Positions 25,956 through 33,629 of a stretch of DNA of 64,000 nucleotides are shown here, piece after piece. The first letter of the stretch is position 1, and each line of letters starts with the position of its first letter. This DNA is from Pseudotabrizicola formosa (GTDB lineage: Bacteria > Pseudomonadota > Alphaproteobacteria > Rhodobacterales > Rhodobacteraceae). Position numbers and translations under genes: made by a program. The notes below the pieces were generated by a model. That model saw only the letters and a program-made list of their open reading frames with translations, was not told where the DNA came from and made no database searches. The stretch covers positions 32,235 to 96,234 of the forward strand of contig NZ_PJOM01000007.1 in assembly GCF_002900965.1 (NCBI RefSeq), given 5' to 3'.

Positions 25956-27346
25956 GGCTCTATTCGCTTCGCCGCCGGCTTCTGCTTTGGCTCTTGTTGG
26001 CGACGCTGGCACTGGGGCTGATCGCCCTGATGGACACCTGGCGCGAGGCCTTGCGGACGGCGCAAAGCGTGTCAGACCGGGTGCTGGTGGGCTCGGCGCT
26101 TGCGATTGCCGAACGGGTGACATTGGATGAGGCCGGGGGGCTTGAGGTAGACATTCCGTTTTCCTCGCTCGAGATGCTGACATCGACCGCACAGGACAAG
26201 GTGTTCTACCGCGTGGACGGTCCCGTCGGCCACTTTTTGACAGGCTACAAAGACCTTGTCGTGGTTGAGGCCCCCGTTGGCGGGGTGGGGTTTGCAGACG
26301 GGTTTTACGGCGATGTGGGCATCCGCAGCGCAACCCTGATGCGCGAGGTTTCAACCGGCGCGGCTTCAATTCCCTTTTCGGTGACTGTGGCGGAATCGAC
26401 TCTTGCCCGTTCGGCACTGGCGCAGGCCATTCTGGTCCGGTCTGCCCTGCGGCTCGCCGTGCTGATGCTGGGGGTTGCCATCCTTGTCTGGGTTGCGGTC
26501 ACCGTCGCCTTGCGCCCGTTGACCCGGCTTGGCGATGCGATCGCCGAACGTTCGCCGGGAGATCTGCGGCCCATCACTGCAAACACACCCGAAGAGGTCG
26601 AACCCTTGGTGGTCGCGATCAACCTGTTCATGGACCGGTTGCAGACCGCGCTGGACGCCCTGCGCAACTTTACCGGCAATGCCAGTCACCAGCTGCGCAC
26701 GCCTCTGGCCGTCGTGCGCACCCAACTCGCCCTGATTGACCGCAGCATCGTGCCGGATGAAGCCGCTGCCGCCAGCGGCAAGGCCACATCGGCACTGGAA
26801 CGGGCAGAGCGCGTGTTGTCCCACCTTCTGGTTCTGGCCCGAGTCGATGCCAGCGCCGGGGCGGCGACCTTGGCCCCGGTGGACCTTGTTGGCATTGCCA
26901 AGGAGGTGGTGTCTGAATTGGTGCCGGGCGCGCTTTCCCAAGGCATCGATCTTGGGTTTGAAGGGCCCGATACAGCCAGAGTGGCAGCCGACCCGATCCT
27001 GTTGGCGGAACTGCTGCGCAATCTTGTCTCGAACGCGATCACTTATGCCGGGCGCGATGCTGTGGTGACAGTGCGGGTGCAGGCGATGCCCGACCGAATT
27101 ATTCTCGAAGTCGAGGACAATGGCCCCGGCCTTTCACAAGACCTGATGGCCGCATTCGTCCAGTCCAGACGGGGCGTGTCACGGCCATTGCCGCATCTGG
27201 ACTTTGGACCAGTCAATGGCATGGGGCTTGGTCTGGCCGTGGCGGTCGAGATCTCCGAATTGTTCGGGGGCAGACTTCACTTGACCAAGGCCCGGTCAGA
27301 GACCGGTCTGCTTGCATCGATTGCGTTCGCGCCGGTTGATATATGA
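25952..27346 (+). CDS. tctE: Sensor histidine kinase TctE
   Basis: A 464-residue kinase: membrane helix at about 8-26, periplasmic domain to about 160, second helix at about 166-186, HAMP-like linker, then HisKA with H246 in NASHQLRTPLAVV and an HATPase domain with LRNLVSNAITYAG (N box) and EVEDNGPGLS (G1). It should phosphorylate TctD in response to periplasmic carboxylate. An overlap of 4 bases with tctD shows coupling. Confidence 0.9.
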   Translation: MRLYSLRRRLLLWLLLATLALGLIALMDTWREALRTAQSVSDRVLVGSALAIAERVTLDEAGGLEVDIPFSSLEMLTSTAQDKVFYRVDGPVGHFLTGYKDLVVVEAPVGGVGFADGFYGDVGIRSATLMREVSTGAASIPFSVTVAESTLARSALAQAILVRSALRLAVLMLGVAILVWVAVTVALRPLTRLGDAIAERSPGDLRPITANTPEEVEPLVVAINLFMDRLQTALDALRNFTGNASHQLRTPLAVVRTQLALIDRSIVPDEAAAASGKATSALERAERVLSHLLVLARVDASAGAATLAPVDLVGIAKEVVSELVPGALSQGIDLGFEGPDTARVAADPILLAELLRNLVSNAITYAGRDAVVTVRVQAMPDRIILEVEDNGPGLSQDLMAAFVQSRRGVSRPLPHLDFGPVNGMGLGLAVAVEISELFGGRLHLTKARSETGLLASIAFAPVDI

Positions 27347-27514
27347 TCGCGCCCCAGGTCTCTGGGGTGCCGAACGCATCGAAACGTGCCCTATGATCTT
27401 TACCCGCACCGAGCCTTGGATCAGCCGGGTGCAAGTCAGCTGTCGGCCGTCCGGCCCGCGCCTGACTTGCCATGACCGATGCGCCGCAAGACAGGCCGCA
27501 TCACGGCGCAACCA

Positions 27515-27607
27515 CTATCCGTTCACGAGAATGGCAAAGCCGAGCGCCATACCGAGGGCAAAGACCACAACGGCGGCAGCAAGAACACGGGCGTAGGTTT
27601 TTCGCAT
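27515..27607 (-). CDS. Possible 30-residue membrane peptide downstream of the ferric-reductase-like gene
   Basis: An ATG 4 bases after the stop of the ferric-reductase-like gene opens a 30-codon frame: MRKTYARVLAAAVV, a hydrophobic helix through VVFALGMALGFAILV, then NG and TAG. It has the shape of a single-span membrane peptide and would be made by translational coupling. There is no strong ribosome binding site. Small subunits of this kind are found in other respiratory complexes, but there is no homologue I recognise, so the call rests on shape and position. The rest of the gap from 27347 to 27514 shows nothing. Confidence 0.35.
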   Translation of the reverse strand: MRKTYARVLAAAVVVFALGMALGFAILVNG

Positions 27608-27611
27608 CAGG

Positions 27612-28997
27612 TTACACCAGATCAAAGACTTCAAGGTCGATCTGCCGTGCGTGCACCCCCATGCCAAGCAGGGCGGCGATCACGGCATCGGTCATCGGTG
27701 CCGGGCCGCACAGCATATGTGGCCAGTCGCGTGTTGCCGCGGGCAGGTGGCGGCGCAACAGCGCTTCATCGATACGGCCAGATTCGCCCTGCCAGTCTTC
27801 GGGTGGCGTTTCAGGCACATGCACCACGGTCAGGTCAATGTCCCGCGCCATCCGCTCCAATTCTTCACGGAACGGCGCGTCCTCCAAAGTGGCATTGGCA
27901 TAGATCAATATGACGGGGCGCGCATCTTTACGCGATTGCATGGCGTGCAGGTTGGCGATCACCGGCGTGATGCCAACACCACCTGCGATCATGACAAAGC
28001 CATCTGCCGCGCCTTCACGGTCTATGGAAAAGGTTCCGAACGGGCCATCCACATAGGCGATTGTGCCCGGCTGCGTCTGAGTCAAACGTTGAGAATCGTC
28101 TCCCAGAGGTTTGATGGAAAAGGATATCTCAGGGCCACGGTCCGGAGCGGTCGAGATGGTAAAAGGGTGTTCTTTCATGGACCACGGTGAATGTCCGACC
28201 GAGAGCCAGGCAAACTGTCCCGGGCGCCACGCTGTCAGCGCCTGGCCCTCCGGGCGCAGGGTCAGCGTGTGGACCCCGCCGCGTTCAGCCACGTTTGACA
28301 CCACGCGCCACGGATTGGCACGTTGCCGCATCGGACGCAGCACCCGGGACCAGAGGATAAAGCCAACCCAGACCAGAGTCGCGCCCAGCCAGAGGGCGCG
28401 GACATCCTGCATCGCACTGTACTTGCCAACACCCAGCACATGCGCCACCGCCGCTGCAAAGCCGGTGACAGCCAGCAGCACATGCATGACCCGCCACCAG
28501 TGGTAGTCCAGCTTCAGGCGCTTTCGGAGCTCTGACGTCACAATCAAGGCCACGAAGCACAGCAGTGCAACGCGCCCCGACGTCAGCTCCCAGCGGGCTG
28601 TCAGCGGGTTCAACTCTCCGAGCGCGGGCTGGTAGAAGATATAAAGCACGCCGAAATGCACCAGCATAAGCGCCACGGTGCCCCAGCTGACAAGGCGATG
28701 AAAAACATAGACGATATCTGCGCCAAACGGATTGGTCAGCAGTTTGATCCGCCCCGTCAGCGCGAATTGCATGGCGATGAGGGACAGCGCGGCGAAGCCA
28801 CAGCCCATCGAGAAATCCCACAGGACAGAGGTGGGCGGCGGGCGAAAATCGCCGCCGAGGAGCACGATGAACGGCAGCGCGATCAGGCCAAAGCCCACGA
28901 AAAGCCAAAAAGCGACGCGCAAGGCAACGAATGCAGGCCTGTCGGCCAGTCGGATGAATTGCTCCGGTGGGGAGGCGTGGGGGGATGGTCGGTCCAT
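27612..28997 (-). CDS. Ferric reductase-like transmembrane protein with FAD/NAD(P)H domain
   Basis: A 461-residue protein: six or seven membrane helices (about 30-230) with likely haem histidines in VYVFHRLVSWGTVALMLVHF and WWRVMHVLLAVTGF, then a ferredoxin-reductase-type FAD domain (KEHPFTISTAP) and an NAD-binding domain (MIAGGVGITPVIANL, HMLCGPAPMTDAV). It would carry electrons from NAD(P)H across the membrane to ferric iron or another acceptor. The ATG at 28997 gives MDRPSPHAS; a slightly longer frame exists. The stress-type promoter lies so close that the mRNA would be almost leaderless. Confidence 0.85.
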   Translation of the reverse strand: MDRPSPHASPPEQFIRLADRPAFVALRVAFWLFVGFGLIALPFIVLLGGDFRPPPTSVLWDFSMGCGFAALSLIAMQFALTGRIKLLTNPFGADIVYVFHRLVSWGTVALMLVHFGVLYIFYQPALGELNPLTARWELTSGRVALLCFVALIVTSELRKRLKLDYHWWRVMHVLLAVTGFAAAVAHVLGVGKYSAMQDVRALWLGATLVWVGFILWSRVLRPMRQRANPWRVVSNVAERGGVHTLTLRPEGQALTAWRPGQFAWLSVGHSPWSMKEHPFTISTAPDRGPEISFSIKPLGDDSQRLTQTQPGTIAYVDGPFGTFSIDREGAADGFVMIAGGVGITPVIANLHAMQSRKDARPVILIYANATLEDAPFREELERMARDIDLTVVHVPETPPEDWQGESGRIDEALLRRHLPAATRDWPHMLCGPAPMTDAVIAALLGMGVHARQIDLEVFDLV

Positions 28998-29004
28998 CGC
29001 TAAG

Positions 29005-29030
29005 AACACCGAAAGAGAACAAACGGTTCC
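29005..29030 (-). promoter_or_regulatory. Candidate EcfG promoter of the ferric-reductase-like gene
   Basis: Minus strand GGAAC (29030-29026), 17 bases, TGTT (29008-29005). The -10 element ends 8 bases before the ATG at 28997, so transcription would begin at or next to the start codon. The remaining gap to 29176 holds nothing recognisable. Confidence 0.5.
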
Positions 29031-29176
29031 CTGCGACCGGGGTCAGGGCAGCGCGTGAGGCTGATCATGGCTTGCACCTTTCGCGCAGTCAAACACACGG
29101 ATGACCGCTGCCCTCGCCGTCGCAGCAGTGCAAGAAATTGTAGGGCCAGACTTTCCTGATCGGTCCCACGACGGCC

Positions 29177-29344
29177 CTAGCGAGAGGACGGGGGCAGTTT
29201 TTTCTGCAGCGCCTCAATCAGCCTTTGCAGATGCTCGGGAACCGGAGCTTGAAGATCGGCCTCAAAGGCGAGGCGCAGGTTGATATCTATCTGCTGCGCC
29301 ATCTGGTTTTGGTGTTGGGACTTGCAGTCTCCAGGTTTGGTCAC
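29177..29344 (-). CDS. NepR-family anti-sigma factor candidate
   Basis: A 55-residue protein read from a GTG start with AGGAG 8 bases upstream: a short polar N-terminus, then MAQQIDINLRLAFEADLQAP and VPEHLQRLIEALQKKL, followed by PPSSR and the stop. The pattern (QI--NLR--FE--L--PVPEHL--LI--L) fits the core two-helix fold of NepR, which binds EcfG and is released by phosphorylated PhyR. It is the closest of the three candidates to canonical NepR. It lies 91 bases downstream of the DUF421 gene on the same strand, 3.7 kb from the intact ecfG. No phyR gene is in the window. Confidence 0.65.
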   Translation of the reverse strand: MTKPGDCKSQHQNQMAQQIDINLRLAFEADLQAPVPEHLQRLIEALQKKLPPSSR

Positions 29345-29435
29345 ATCCTATACTCCTGCTTACACGCGCAATTTTCCAGCTTCCGGAGGAAGTGAGTTGC
29401 ACGTTTTGAAACGCGCCATCGACGCCCGGTTCGGA

Positions 29436-30119
29436 TCACGGCTGCCATGCGCTGGCCTGAGCGGCAGGGGTCTGGTCAAGAGCGCCGCAAGCCGGACAGG
29501 GGGAGAAGTCATGGCGCAACATCCCGCAACCGCAGCAACAATTTTGATCCGTGCCGGGCGGCACAACCCCCAGCTGGAGCGGAGGCACAATGGCAAGACC
29601 CATGCCGGGATTGGGCGCAGGAAAGGCGGACAACTGACCGGAGGGCTCGATATAGGCATGGCTGATCGAGGCAAGGTTCATCACACCTTTGATCCGCAGC
29701 ATCTCCATCAGCTCATACGCGCCAATCCGATTGATGTTCAGCCCATCGGTGATGATCCGGCCATCGCGCAGAACTTCGGCTGGCTGGCCGTCGATGATGG
29801 CTTTGGCACCTTTCCAGCGCCGGATCGCCCAATCGACCAGTTTGTCGAGGCAGACGATGCACAAGACCACCAGCATCGCCTGAAAAAGGGGGACGTCCGG
29901 ATAGAACAGCGAGTCACCGACTGCCGATCCAAGAGCGATGACCAGAAGAAACTCTGTGAGCGAAAGTTGCGCAACGCTGCGCCCGCCGATCCAGCGCAGC
30001 AGCGCCAGGGTCCAGAGCCAGATGACGGCAATGCGAAACACAATTTCCAGATAGAACAGCGCTGGCTGATCACCCACAAACATGCGCATCCAGTCAAACG
30101 CAACAATGGGCTCTTCCAT
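29436..30119 (-). CDS. DUF421 (YetF-type) membrane protein with a Cys-rich tail
   Basis: A 227-residue protein with three N-terminal helices (LEIVFRIAVIWLWTLALLRW, LTEFLLVIALGSAVGDSLF, FQAMLVVLCIVCLDKLVDW) and the DUF421 soluble domain (GQPAEVLRDGRIITDGLNINR, ELMEMLRIKGV). The C-terminal DQNCCCGCGMLRHDFSPCPACGALD segment has six cysteines in CxC and CPxC patterns and may bind zinc. The ATG at 30119 is preferred over a TTG at 30137 that lies in the T-run of the preceding terminator. No GGAAC-type motif precedes it, so it may be transcribed by read-through from the PRC-barrel gene. Function unknown. Confidence 0.8.
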   Translation of the reverse strand: MEEPIVAFDWMRMFVGDQPALFYLEIVFRIAVIWLWTLALLRWIGGRSVAQLSLTEFLLVIALGSAVGDSLFYPDVPLFQAMLVVLCIVCLDKLVDWAIRRWKGAKAIIDGQPAEVLRDGRIITDGLNINRIGAYELMEMLRIKGVMNLASISHAYIEPSGQLSAFPAPNPGMGLAIVPPLQLGVVPPGTDQNCCCGCGMLRHDFSPCPACGALDQTPAAQASAWQP

Positions 30120-30135
30120 CTTTGTCTCTTTGTCC

Positions 30136-30180
30136 AAAAAACAAACCGTCCGGCGTGCACTGATGTGAGCGCCGGACGGT
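30136..30180 (-). terminator. Rho-independent terminator after the PRC-barrel gene
   Basis: On the minus strand an 11-bp perfect stem (ACCGTCCGGCG at 30180-30170 and CGCCGGACGGT at 30155-30145, 14-base loop) is followed by a TTTGTTTTTT run. It ends the PRC-barrel transcript 17 bases before the DUF421 start codon, so expression of DUF421 and the NepR candidate would depend on read-through or a promoter inside the hairpin region. Confidence 0.8.
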
Positions 30181-30187
30181 TCTTCGG

Positions 30188-30484
30188 TCAGTGGTGATGT
30201 TCGGGCAGCTCTTCAAGCTGTTCCTTGGTCCAGGTCGTCGAGCCATGAACCTTGCCGGCCTCATCCCGCATCAGGTTCAACTGATCGGCGCTCACCAGGA
30301 CCTGTCTTGCGCCGATCCCAAGAAAGCCGCCAACATCAAGAACAACCTGCATGCCCGCTCCGCTGCCATGCACATGCGATACGGTTCCGACCTTTTCATC
30401 ATTGACGCCATAAACCGGGGCATTTCTTACCAGTGCCTCTGTCAAGTCAGCTGGCGGAATAAGGGTGTGTTTGCTGTGGTCCAT
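30188..30484 (-). CDS. PRC-barrel domain protein
   Basis: A 98-residue protein starting MDHSKHTLIPPADL and carrying a PRC-barrel-like beta domain (VYGVNDEKVGTVSHVHGSG, QVVLDVGGFLGIGARQVLVS) with a His-rich end (LEELPEHHH). Small PRC-barrel proteins of this type are common in alphaproteobacterial stress regulons. AGGAGG lies 5 bases before the ATG, which settles the start; the longer frame upstream is noise. Its promoter region carries an exact GGAAC-N16-CGTT and is shared with the divergent SDR gene. The exact function is not known. Confidence 0.8.
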   Translation of the reverse strand: MDHSKHTLIPPADLTEALVRNAPVYGVNDEKVGTVSHVHGSGAGMQVVLDVGGFLGIGARQVLVSADQLNLMRDEAGKVHGSTTWTKEQLEELPEHHH

Positions 30485-30586
30485 CTGGACCTCCTGTTGC
30501 TTGCGGTGCGTATCTGACACCTGAGGGCTCTGTGCTTCTGATGGCGACAGCGATGCCGCGGCCAGCAGAGGCGTTCGGTCAGGGTG

Positions 30587-30611
30587 AACGGCCCGGAGCC
30601 GGAAATGTTCC
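30587..30611 (-). promoter_or_regulatory. Candidate EcfG promoter of the PRC-barrel gene
   Basis: Minus strand GGAAC (30611-30607), 16 bases, CGTT (30590-30587): exact consensus. It is back to back with the SDR promoter at 30648-30672, 36 bases apart. Confidence 0.7.
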
Positions 30612-30647
30612 GGTGCCTCATGGCTTTCCGCCACTTTGCCGACGCCT

Positions 30648-30672
30648 GGAACATTTGGCCTCGCAAAGGGTT
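30648..30672 (+). promoter_or_regulatory. Candidate EcfG promoter of the SDR gene
   Basis: GGAAC at 30648-30652, 16 bases, GGTT at 30669-30672. The implied start near 30679 gives a 28-base leader to the ATG at 30707 and rules out the longer frame that begins at 30584. Confidence 0.65.
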
Positions 30673-30706
30673 TCTCGGACTGTGCCAACACAGAGGAAGC
30701 AGCGCC

Positions 30707-31558
30707 ATGACATCCGACAAACAGCCCGCCCAAGAGCAGGACAGACAGCCCGGTCTGGAATCCGAAATGACTACCGCACCGGACTACGCGCCGCGCTTTG
30801 CGGCATCGGGGCGGCTCAAGGGCAAGACGGTGCTGATCACCGGCGGTGACAGTGGCATTGGCCGCGCGTCAGCCGTGCTGTGCGCCCGCGAAGGGGCGAA
30901 TGTGGCGATCCATTACAAGGATGAACACGCGGATGCAGAGGCGACTGTGGCGTTGATCCGCGAAGAGGGTGCCGAGGGATTTTCGGTGTCGGGTGACATC
31001 GGACAGAAAGACGAAGTTGACCGAGCCGTTCGCGCCGTGATCGAAAAATTCGGCAGGATCAATGTGCTGGTCAACAATGCCGCCGAACAGCATGTGCAAG
31101 ACAAGGTGGAAGACATTCCCGAAGCCCAGCTGAAGCGGACATTCCAAACGAATATTTTCGGCCAGTTCTACATGGTGCAGGCTGTCGTGCCGCAGATGGA
31201 AAAAAGCGACGCGATCGTCAACATCACATCGGTGACCGCCTTTCGAGGACAGCCGCAGCTGATTGATTATGCCTCGACCAAGGGGGCGATACTGGCCTTT
31301 ACCCGCGCGCTTTCAGGCAATCTGGCATCAACCGGCATCCGGGTGAATGCTGTGGCTCCCGGCCCGATCTGGACCCCGCTGATCCCGGCCTCTTTCCCGG
31401 CAGAGAAAGTAGAGACATTCGGCCAGAATGTACCGATGGGACGACCGGGCCAGCCGAATGAAGTGGCGTCTTGTGTGCTGTTCCTGGCCTGTGACGACAG
31501 CAGCTATCTGACCGGACAGACCCTGCACCCCAATGGCGGGGAATTGGTCGGCGGCTAA
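30707..31558 (+). CDS. Short-chain dehydrogenase/reductase, stress-type (GSP39/YdaD-like)
   Basis: A 283-residue SDR with an extended N-terminus typical of the general-stress group. NAD(P)-binding motif TGGDSGIGR near residue 49, VNNAAEQH, catalytic serine in NITSVTAF and the YASTKGA catalytic Tyr/Lys. The end PNGGELVGG matches the family. GAGGAA lies 8 bases before the ATG. Substrate unknown; homologues are induced by salt or heat. The small membrane-protein gene begins 49 bases later and is probably in the same operon. Confidence 0.9.
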   Translation: MTSDKQPAQEQDRQPGLESEMTTAPDYAPRFAASGRLKGKTVLITGGDSGIGRASAVLCAREGANVAIHYKDEHADAEATVALIREEGAEGFSVSGDIGQKDEVDRAVRAVIEKFGRINVLVNNAAEQHVQDKVEDIPEAQLKRTFQTNIFGQFYMVQAVVPQMEKSDAIVNITSVTAFRGQPQLIDYASTKGAILAFTRALSGNLASTGIRVNAVAPGPIWTPLIPASFPAEKVETFGQNVPMGRPGQPNEVASCVLFLACDDSSYLTGQTLHPNGGELVGG

Positions 31559-31606
31559 GGCAGGGCCGCCGCCAAGCGTATGTTTGAAGCAAGGAAAGGA
31601 CACGAA

Positions 31607-31849
31607 ATGAACATTGAAATGTTGACCGCTATTGTGGTGTTTGGCCTCCTTCTGGCCATTGCGCTCGTGGGTCTGACCATGTCCATCCGCGAAACCAACC
31701 AAAGAGCAGATACTTTGCGCCCGCGTGACATGCAGGGAGTGCAGGGGGAGTATGGAACGCAAAGCCAGCTTGGGATGGGGCGGGCCCCTGCGGTTGCCCC
31801 CGAAGATCCGCGTGCGGCAAAAGCCCCGATTCCGCCCATCCCAAGCTAA
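31607..31849 (+). CDS. Small membrane-anchored protein of unknown function
   Basis: An 80-residue protein with one N-terminal helix (IEMLTAIVVFGLLLAIALVGL) and a polar Pro/Ala-rich tail ending KAPIPPIPS. AAAGGA lies 7 bases before this ATG; another start 9 codons upstream has no site. It follows the SDR gene by 49 bases on the same strand and would be stress-induced with it. I do not recognise a family. Confidence 0.65.
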   Translation: MNIEMLTAIVVFGLLLAIALVGLTMSIRETNQRADTLRPRDMQGVQGEYGTQSQLGMGRAPAVAPEDPRAAKAPIPPIPS

Positions 31850-31907
31850 AAACACGCAGGACGATAAGGGGCGGTACGCCCAGCAGTCTTGCAGAATTCA
31901 GCGACGA

Positions 31908-32216
31908 TCAAAGGCTTTCGGCTGGCGCATGCGCGCGTGTGGCGGCAAGCGTGATCGCGCGGATTTCCACCGCCATAGCACTCTGGATCACCTCGGGGCC
32001 ATCAAGAATGGACCCGGGATCCTCCTGATGGTCTTGCATGACTGACAAAGTGTCCAGCGCGTCCCGCAGATCGCGCGCGCCCTCTTGGTGCAACAGCCGA
32101 GACAGGATCAGTGCCAGCACCTTGCGCTGCGCCAGAAGCCGGCCTTCGATCGCTTCGGGCGAAAGGGTCGGACCTGGGTCTGGGTGCACGGTGTCATCTT
32201 GTATGGTGTTGTTCAT
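31908..32216 (-). CDS. Hypothetical helical protein under an EcfG-type promoter
   Basis: A 102-residue protein, mostly helical and without membrane segments: IEGRLLAQRKVLALILSRLL, then ARDLRDALDTLSVMQDHQED and a C-terminal EIRAITLAATRAHA helix. No family is recognised. The promoter match is an exact GGAAC-N16-CGTT 31 bases upstream, giving a leader of about 24 bases, which supports the start and the reality of the gene. It is convergent with the small membrane-protein gene. Confidence 0.65.
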   Translation of the reverse strand: MNNTIQDDTVHPDPGPTLSPEAIEGRLLAQRKVLALILSRLLHQEGARDLRDALDTLSVMQDHQEDPGSILDGPEVIQSAMAVEIRAITLAATRAHAPAESL

Positions 32217-32246
32217 GGATTGCTCCGCTGTTGCTGCCTTGGGGCG

Positions 32247-32271
32247 AACGCATGGGCAGGGGGATTGTTCC
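32247..32271 (-). promoter_or_regulatory. Candidate EcfG promoter of the hypothetical gene at 32216
   Basis: Minus strand GGAAC (32271-32267), 16 bases, CGTT (32250-32247): exact consensus. Confidence 0.7.
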
Positions 32272-32327
32272 CCGCCGGCGGTGGCGGTGCGGGCATGGTC
32301 TTGAAAGTCTTAACCCCCAAACCAAAC

Positions 32328-32348
32328 GACCCCGCCAAGGGCGGGGTC
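32328..32348 (-). terminator. Hairpin downstream of the YciF-like gene
   Basis: GACCCCGCC (32328-32336) and GGCGGGGTC (32340-32348) form a perfect 9-bp stem with a 3-base loop, followed on the minus strand by a T-rich stretch (GTTTGGTTTGG). It lies 48 bases after the stop of the YciF-like gene and is a likely terminator. Confidence 0.65.
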
Positions 32349-32395
32349 GCAAGTGCCGGAAACAAAACACAGAGGATCGATTGCTTCCGGACTGC

Positions 32396-32893
32396 TCAGG
32401 CGGCTTCAAGGGCCGCTTGATTGACCGAGCCATCGGCCAGCCCGGTCAAAGCCTCATCGGTAGCGGATTCTTCCTGCAACGTCTGGCCCAGAAGCTTGGC
32501 GACATCTTTCATGCCCAGAACCTCGGCCCAGCGTTTCAGCGTGCCGTAACGCGCGATCTCGTAATGCTCGACCGCCTGCGCGGCGGCAACGAGGCCCGCA
32601 TCAAGGGCGGGGGACTCCTTGAAGGTGTCGAGAACCTCTTCGCCCTCTTCGATAATGCCCTCAATGGCCGGGCAAGTCTTGCCCTGGGCCCGTTTGCCCA
32701 GAATTTCAAAGACCTGCTGAAGGCGTTCAACATGCTGCTGAGTCTCCTCGGCATGCTTTTCAAAGGCCGCCTTCAGGTCTTGGGACTGCGCCCCACGTGC
32801 CATTTTCGGCAGAGCCTTCAGGATCTTGCGCTCGGCGTAATAGATGTCCTTCAGATTTTCTAGAAACAGATCGTTCAAGGTCTTGGTTTTCAT
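32396..32893 (-). CDS. YciF/DUF892 ferritin-like stress protein
   Basis: A 165-residue protein of the ferritin-like DUF892 family: MKTKTLNDLFLENLKDIYYA, AERKILKALPKMA, FEKHAEETQQHVERLQQVFE, and a second helical pair with AVEHYEIARYGTLKRWAEVLG. Conserved Glu and His in the helices (E in DIYYAE, EKHAEET, EHYE) could bind a di-metal centre. Such proteins are found in stress regulons from enterobacteria to alphaproteobacteria; the function is unknown. AAGGAG lies 6 bases before the ATG. Confidence 0.9.
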   Translation of the reverse strand: MKTKTLNDLFLENLKDIYYAERKILKALPKMARGAQSQDLKAAFEKHAEETQQHVERLQQVFEILGKRAQGKTCPAIEGIIEEGEEVLDTFKESPALDAGLVAAAQAVEHYEIARYGTLKRWAEVLGMKDVAKLLGQTLQEESATDEALTGLADGSVNQAALEAA

Positions 32894-32946
32894 CAGTCGC
32901 TCCTTTTCGCGGATCGTCAGCTGCCCAGTTGCAGCTTCATCCACCC

Positions 32947-32971
32947 AACCAGCGGCGCGCCCGATTGTTCC
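32947..32971 (-). promoter_or_regulatory. Candidate EcfG promoter of the YciF-like gene
   Basis: Minus strand GGAAC (32971-32967), 16 bases, GGTT (32950-32947). The leader before the ATG at 32893 would be about 47 bases. Confidence 0.65.
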
Positions 32972-33025
32972 TGCCTGAATTTTCAGGGCTCCCGCAAAAA
33001 AAGGCGCAGATCTTGAATTCGAGCG

Positions 33026-33517
33026 TCAGAATGCGTCTGCGCCCAGATCTTCAATCACCAGCCGCCGGGCCCGGTTGACCCGGCTTTTCACGGTGCCCAC
33101 AGCACAATCGCACAAGGCGGCCGCCTCTTCGTAGGACGCGCCCAGAACGATCACCAAAATGAGCATTTCGCGGTAATGTGTCGGCAGGCGGCTGATGGCT
33201 TCGTGCAACTCGCGCCCGCGCACGGACCATTCCTGAGTCGCCGGTGTCTGCTGCAGGTCAGAAACACAATCTTCCACACCGGTGGTCTCACGGGCCCGCT
33301 GAACAGTGTTGGTGTAGAAGCTGTTTCGCATAATGGTGAACAGCCAAGCGCGCAATCGCGTGCCAGGCGTGAATTTGTCAACATTGGCGAGCGCTTTTGT
33401 CAGCGTCTGCTGCACCAGATCGTCGGCGTCGGTTGCGTTACGGCACAAAGACCGCGCATAGGCGCGCAGGGCCGGTAACAGATCGATGATATTCGGAACG
33501 ACGGAAGGATCTGTCAT
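33026..33517 (-). CDS. ecfG: EcfG-type ECF sigma factor of the general stress response
   Basis: A 163-residue sigma factor without an anti-sigma domain. Region 2 has PALRAYARSLCRNATDADDL with VQQTLTKALAN and RLRAWLFTIMRNSFYTN; region 4 has LPTHYREMLILVIVLGASYE, EAAALCDCAVGTVKSRVNRAR. These patterns are those of ECF15 (EcfG) sigma factors that direct the alphaproteobacterial general stress response. The ATG at 33517 is chosen over a GTG at 33541 because a matching ATG is kept in the broken duplicate at 18673. Its promoter has an exact GGAAC-N16-CGTT, so it should activate itself. A NepR-like gene is divergent. Confidence 0.9.
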   Translation of the reverse strand: MTDPSVVPNIIDLLPALRAYARSLCRNATDADDLVQQTLTKALANVDKFTPGTRLRAWLFTIMRNSFYTNTVQRARETTGVEDCVSDLQQTPATQEWSVRGRELHEAISRLPTHYREMLILVIVLGASYEEAAALCDCAVGTVKSRVNRARRLVIEDLGADAF

Positions 33518-33557
33518 ACGGTTCACGACCTTTAAGGACACGATGGTGTGACCCTAA

Positions 33558-33582
33558 AACGCAGTGCCACTGGTCGCGTTCC
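33558..33582 (-). promoter_or_regulatory. EcfG-type promoter of ecfG (autoregulation)
   Basis: Minus strand GGAAC (33582-33578), 16 bases, CGTT (33561-33558): exact consensus, with a leader of about 34 bases before the ATG at 33517. The same leader survives in the decayed copy at 18605-18672. Confidence 0.75.
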
Positions 33583-33629
33583 CTCGTTGAGATATCTAAA
33601 CTGCAACTCGGCAAAGATCAGGCAAGATG

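Noticed and set aside
33495..33523. GGAAC followed by GGTT upstream of the NepR-like gene at 33630
   Set aside because: The spacer is 20 bases, too long for an EcfG promoter, and the elements lie at the start of the ecfG coding region.
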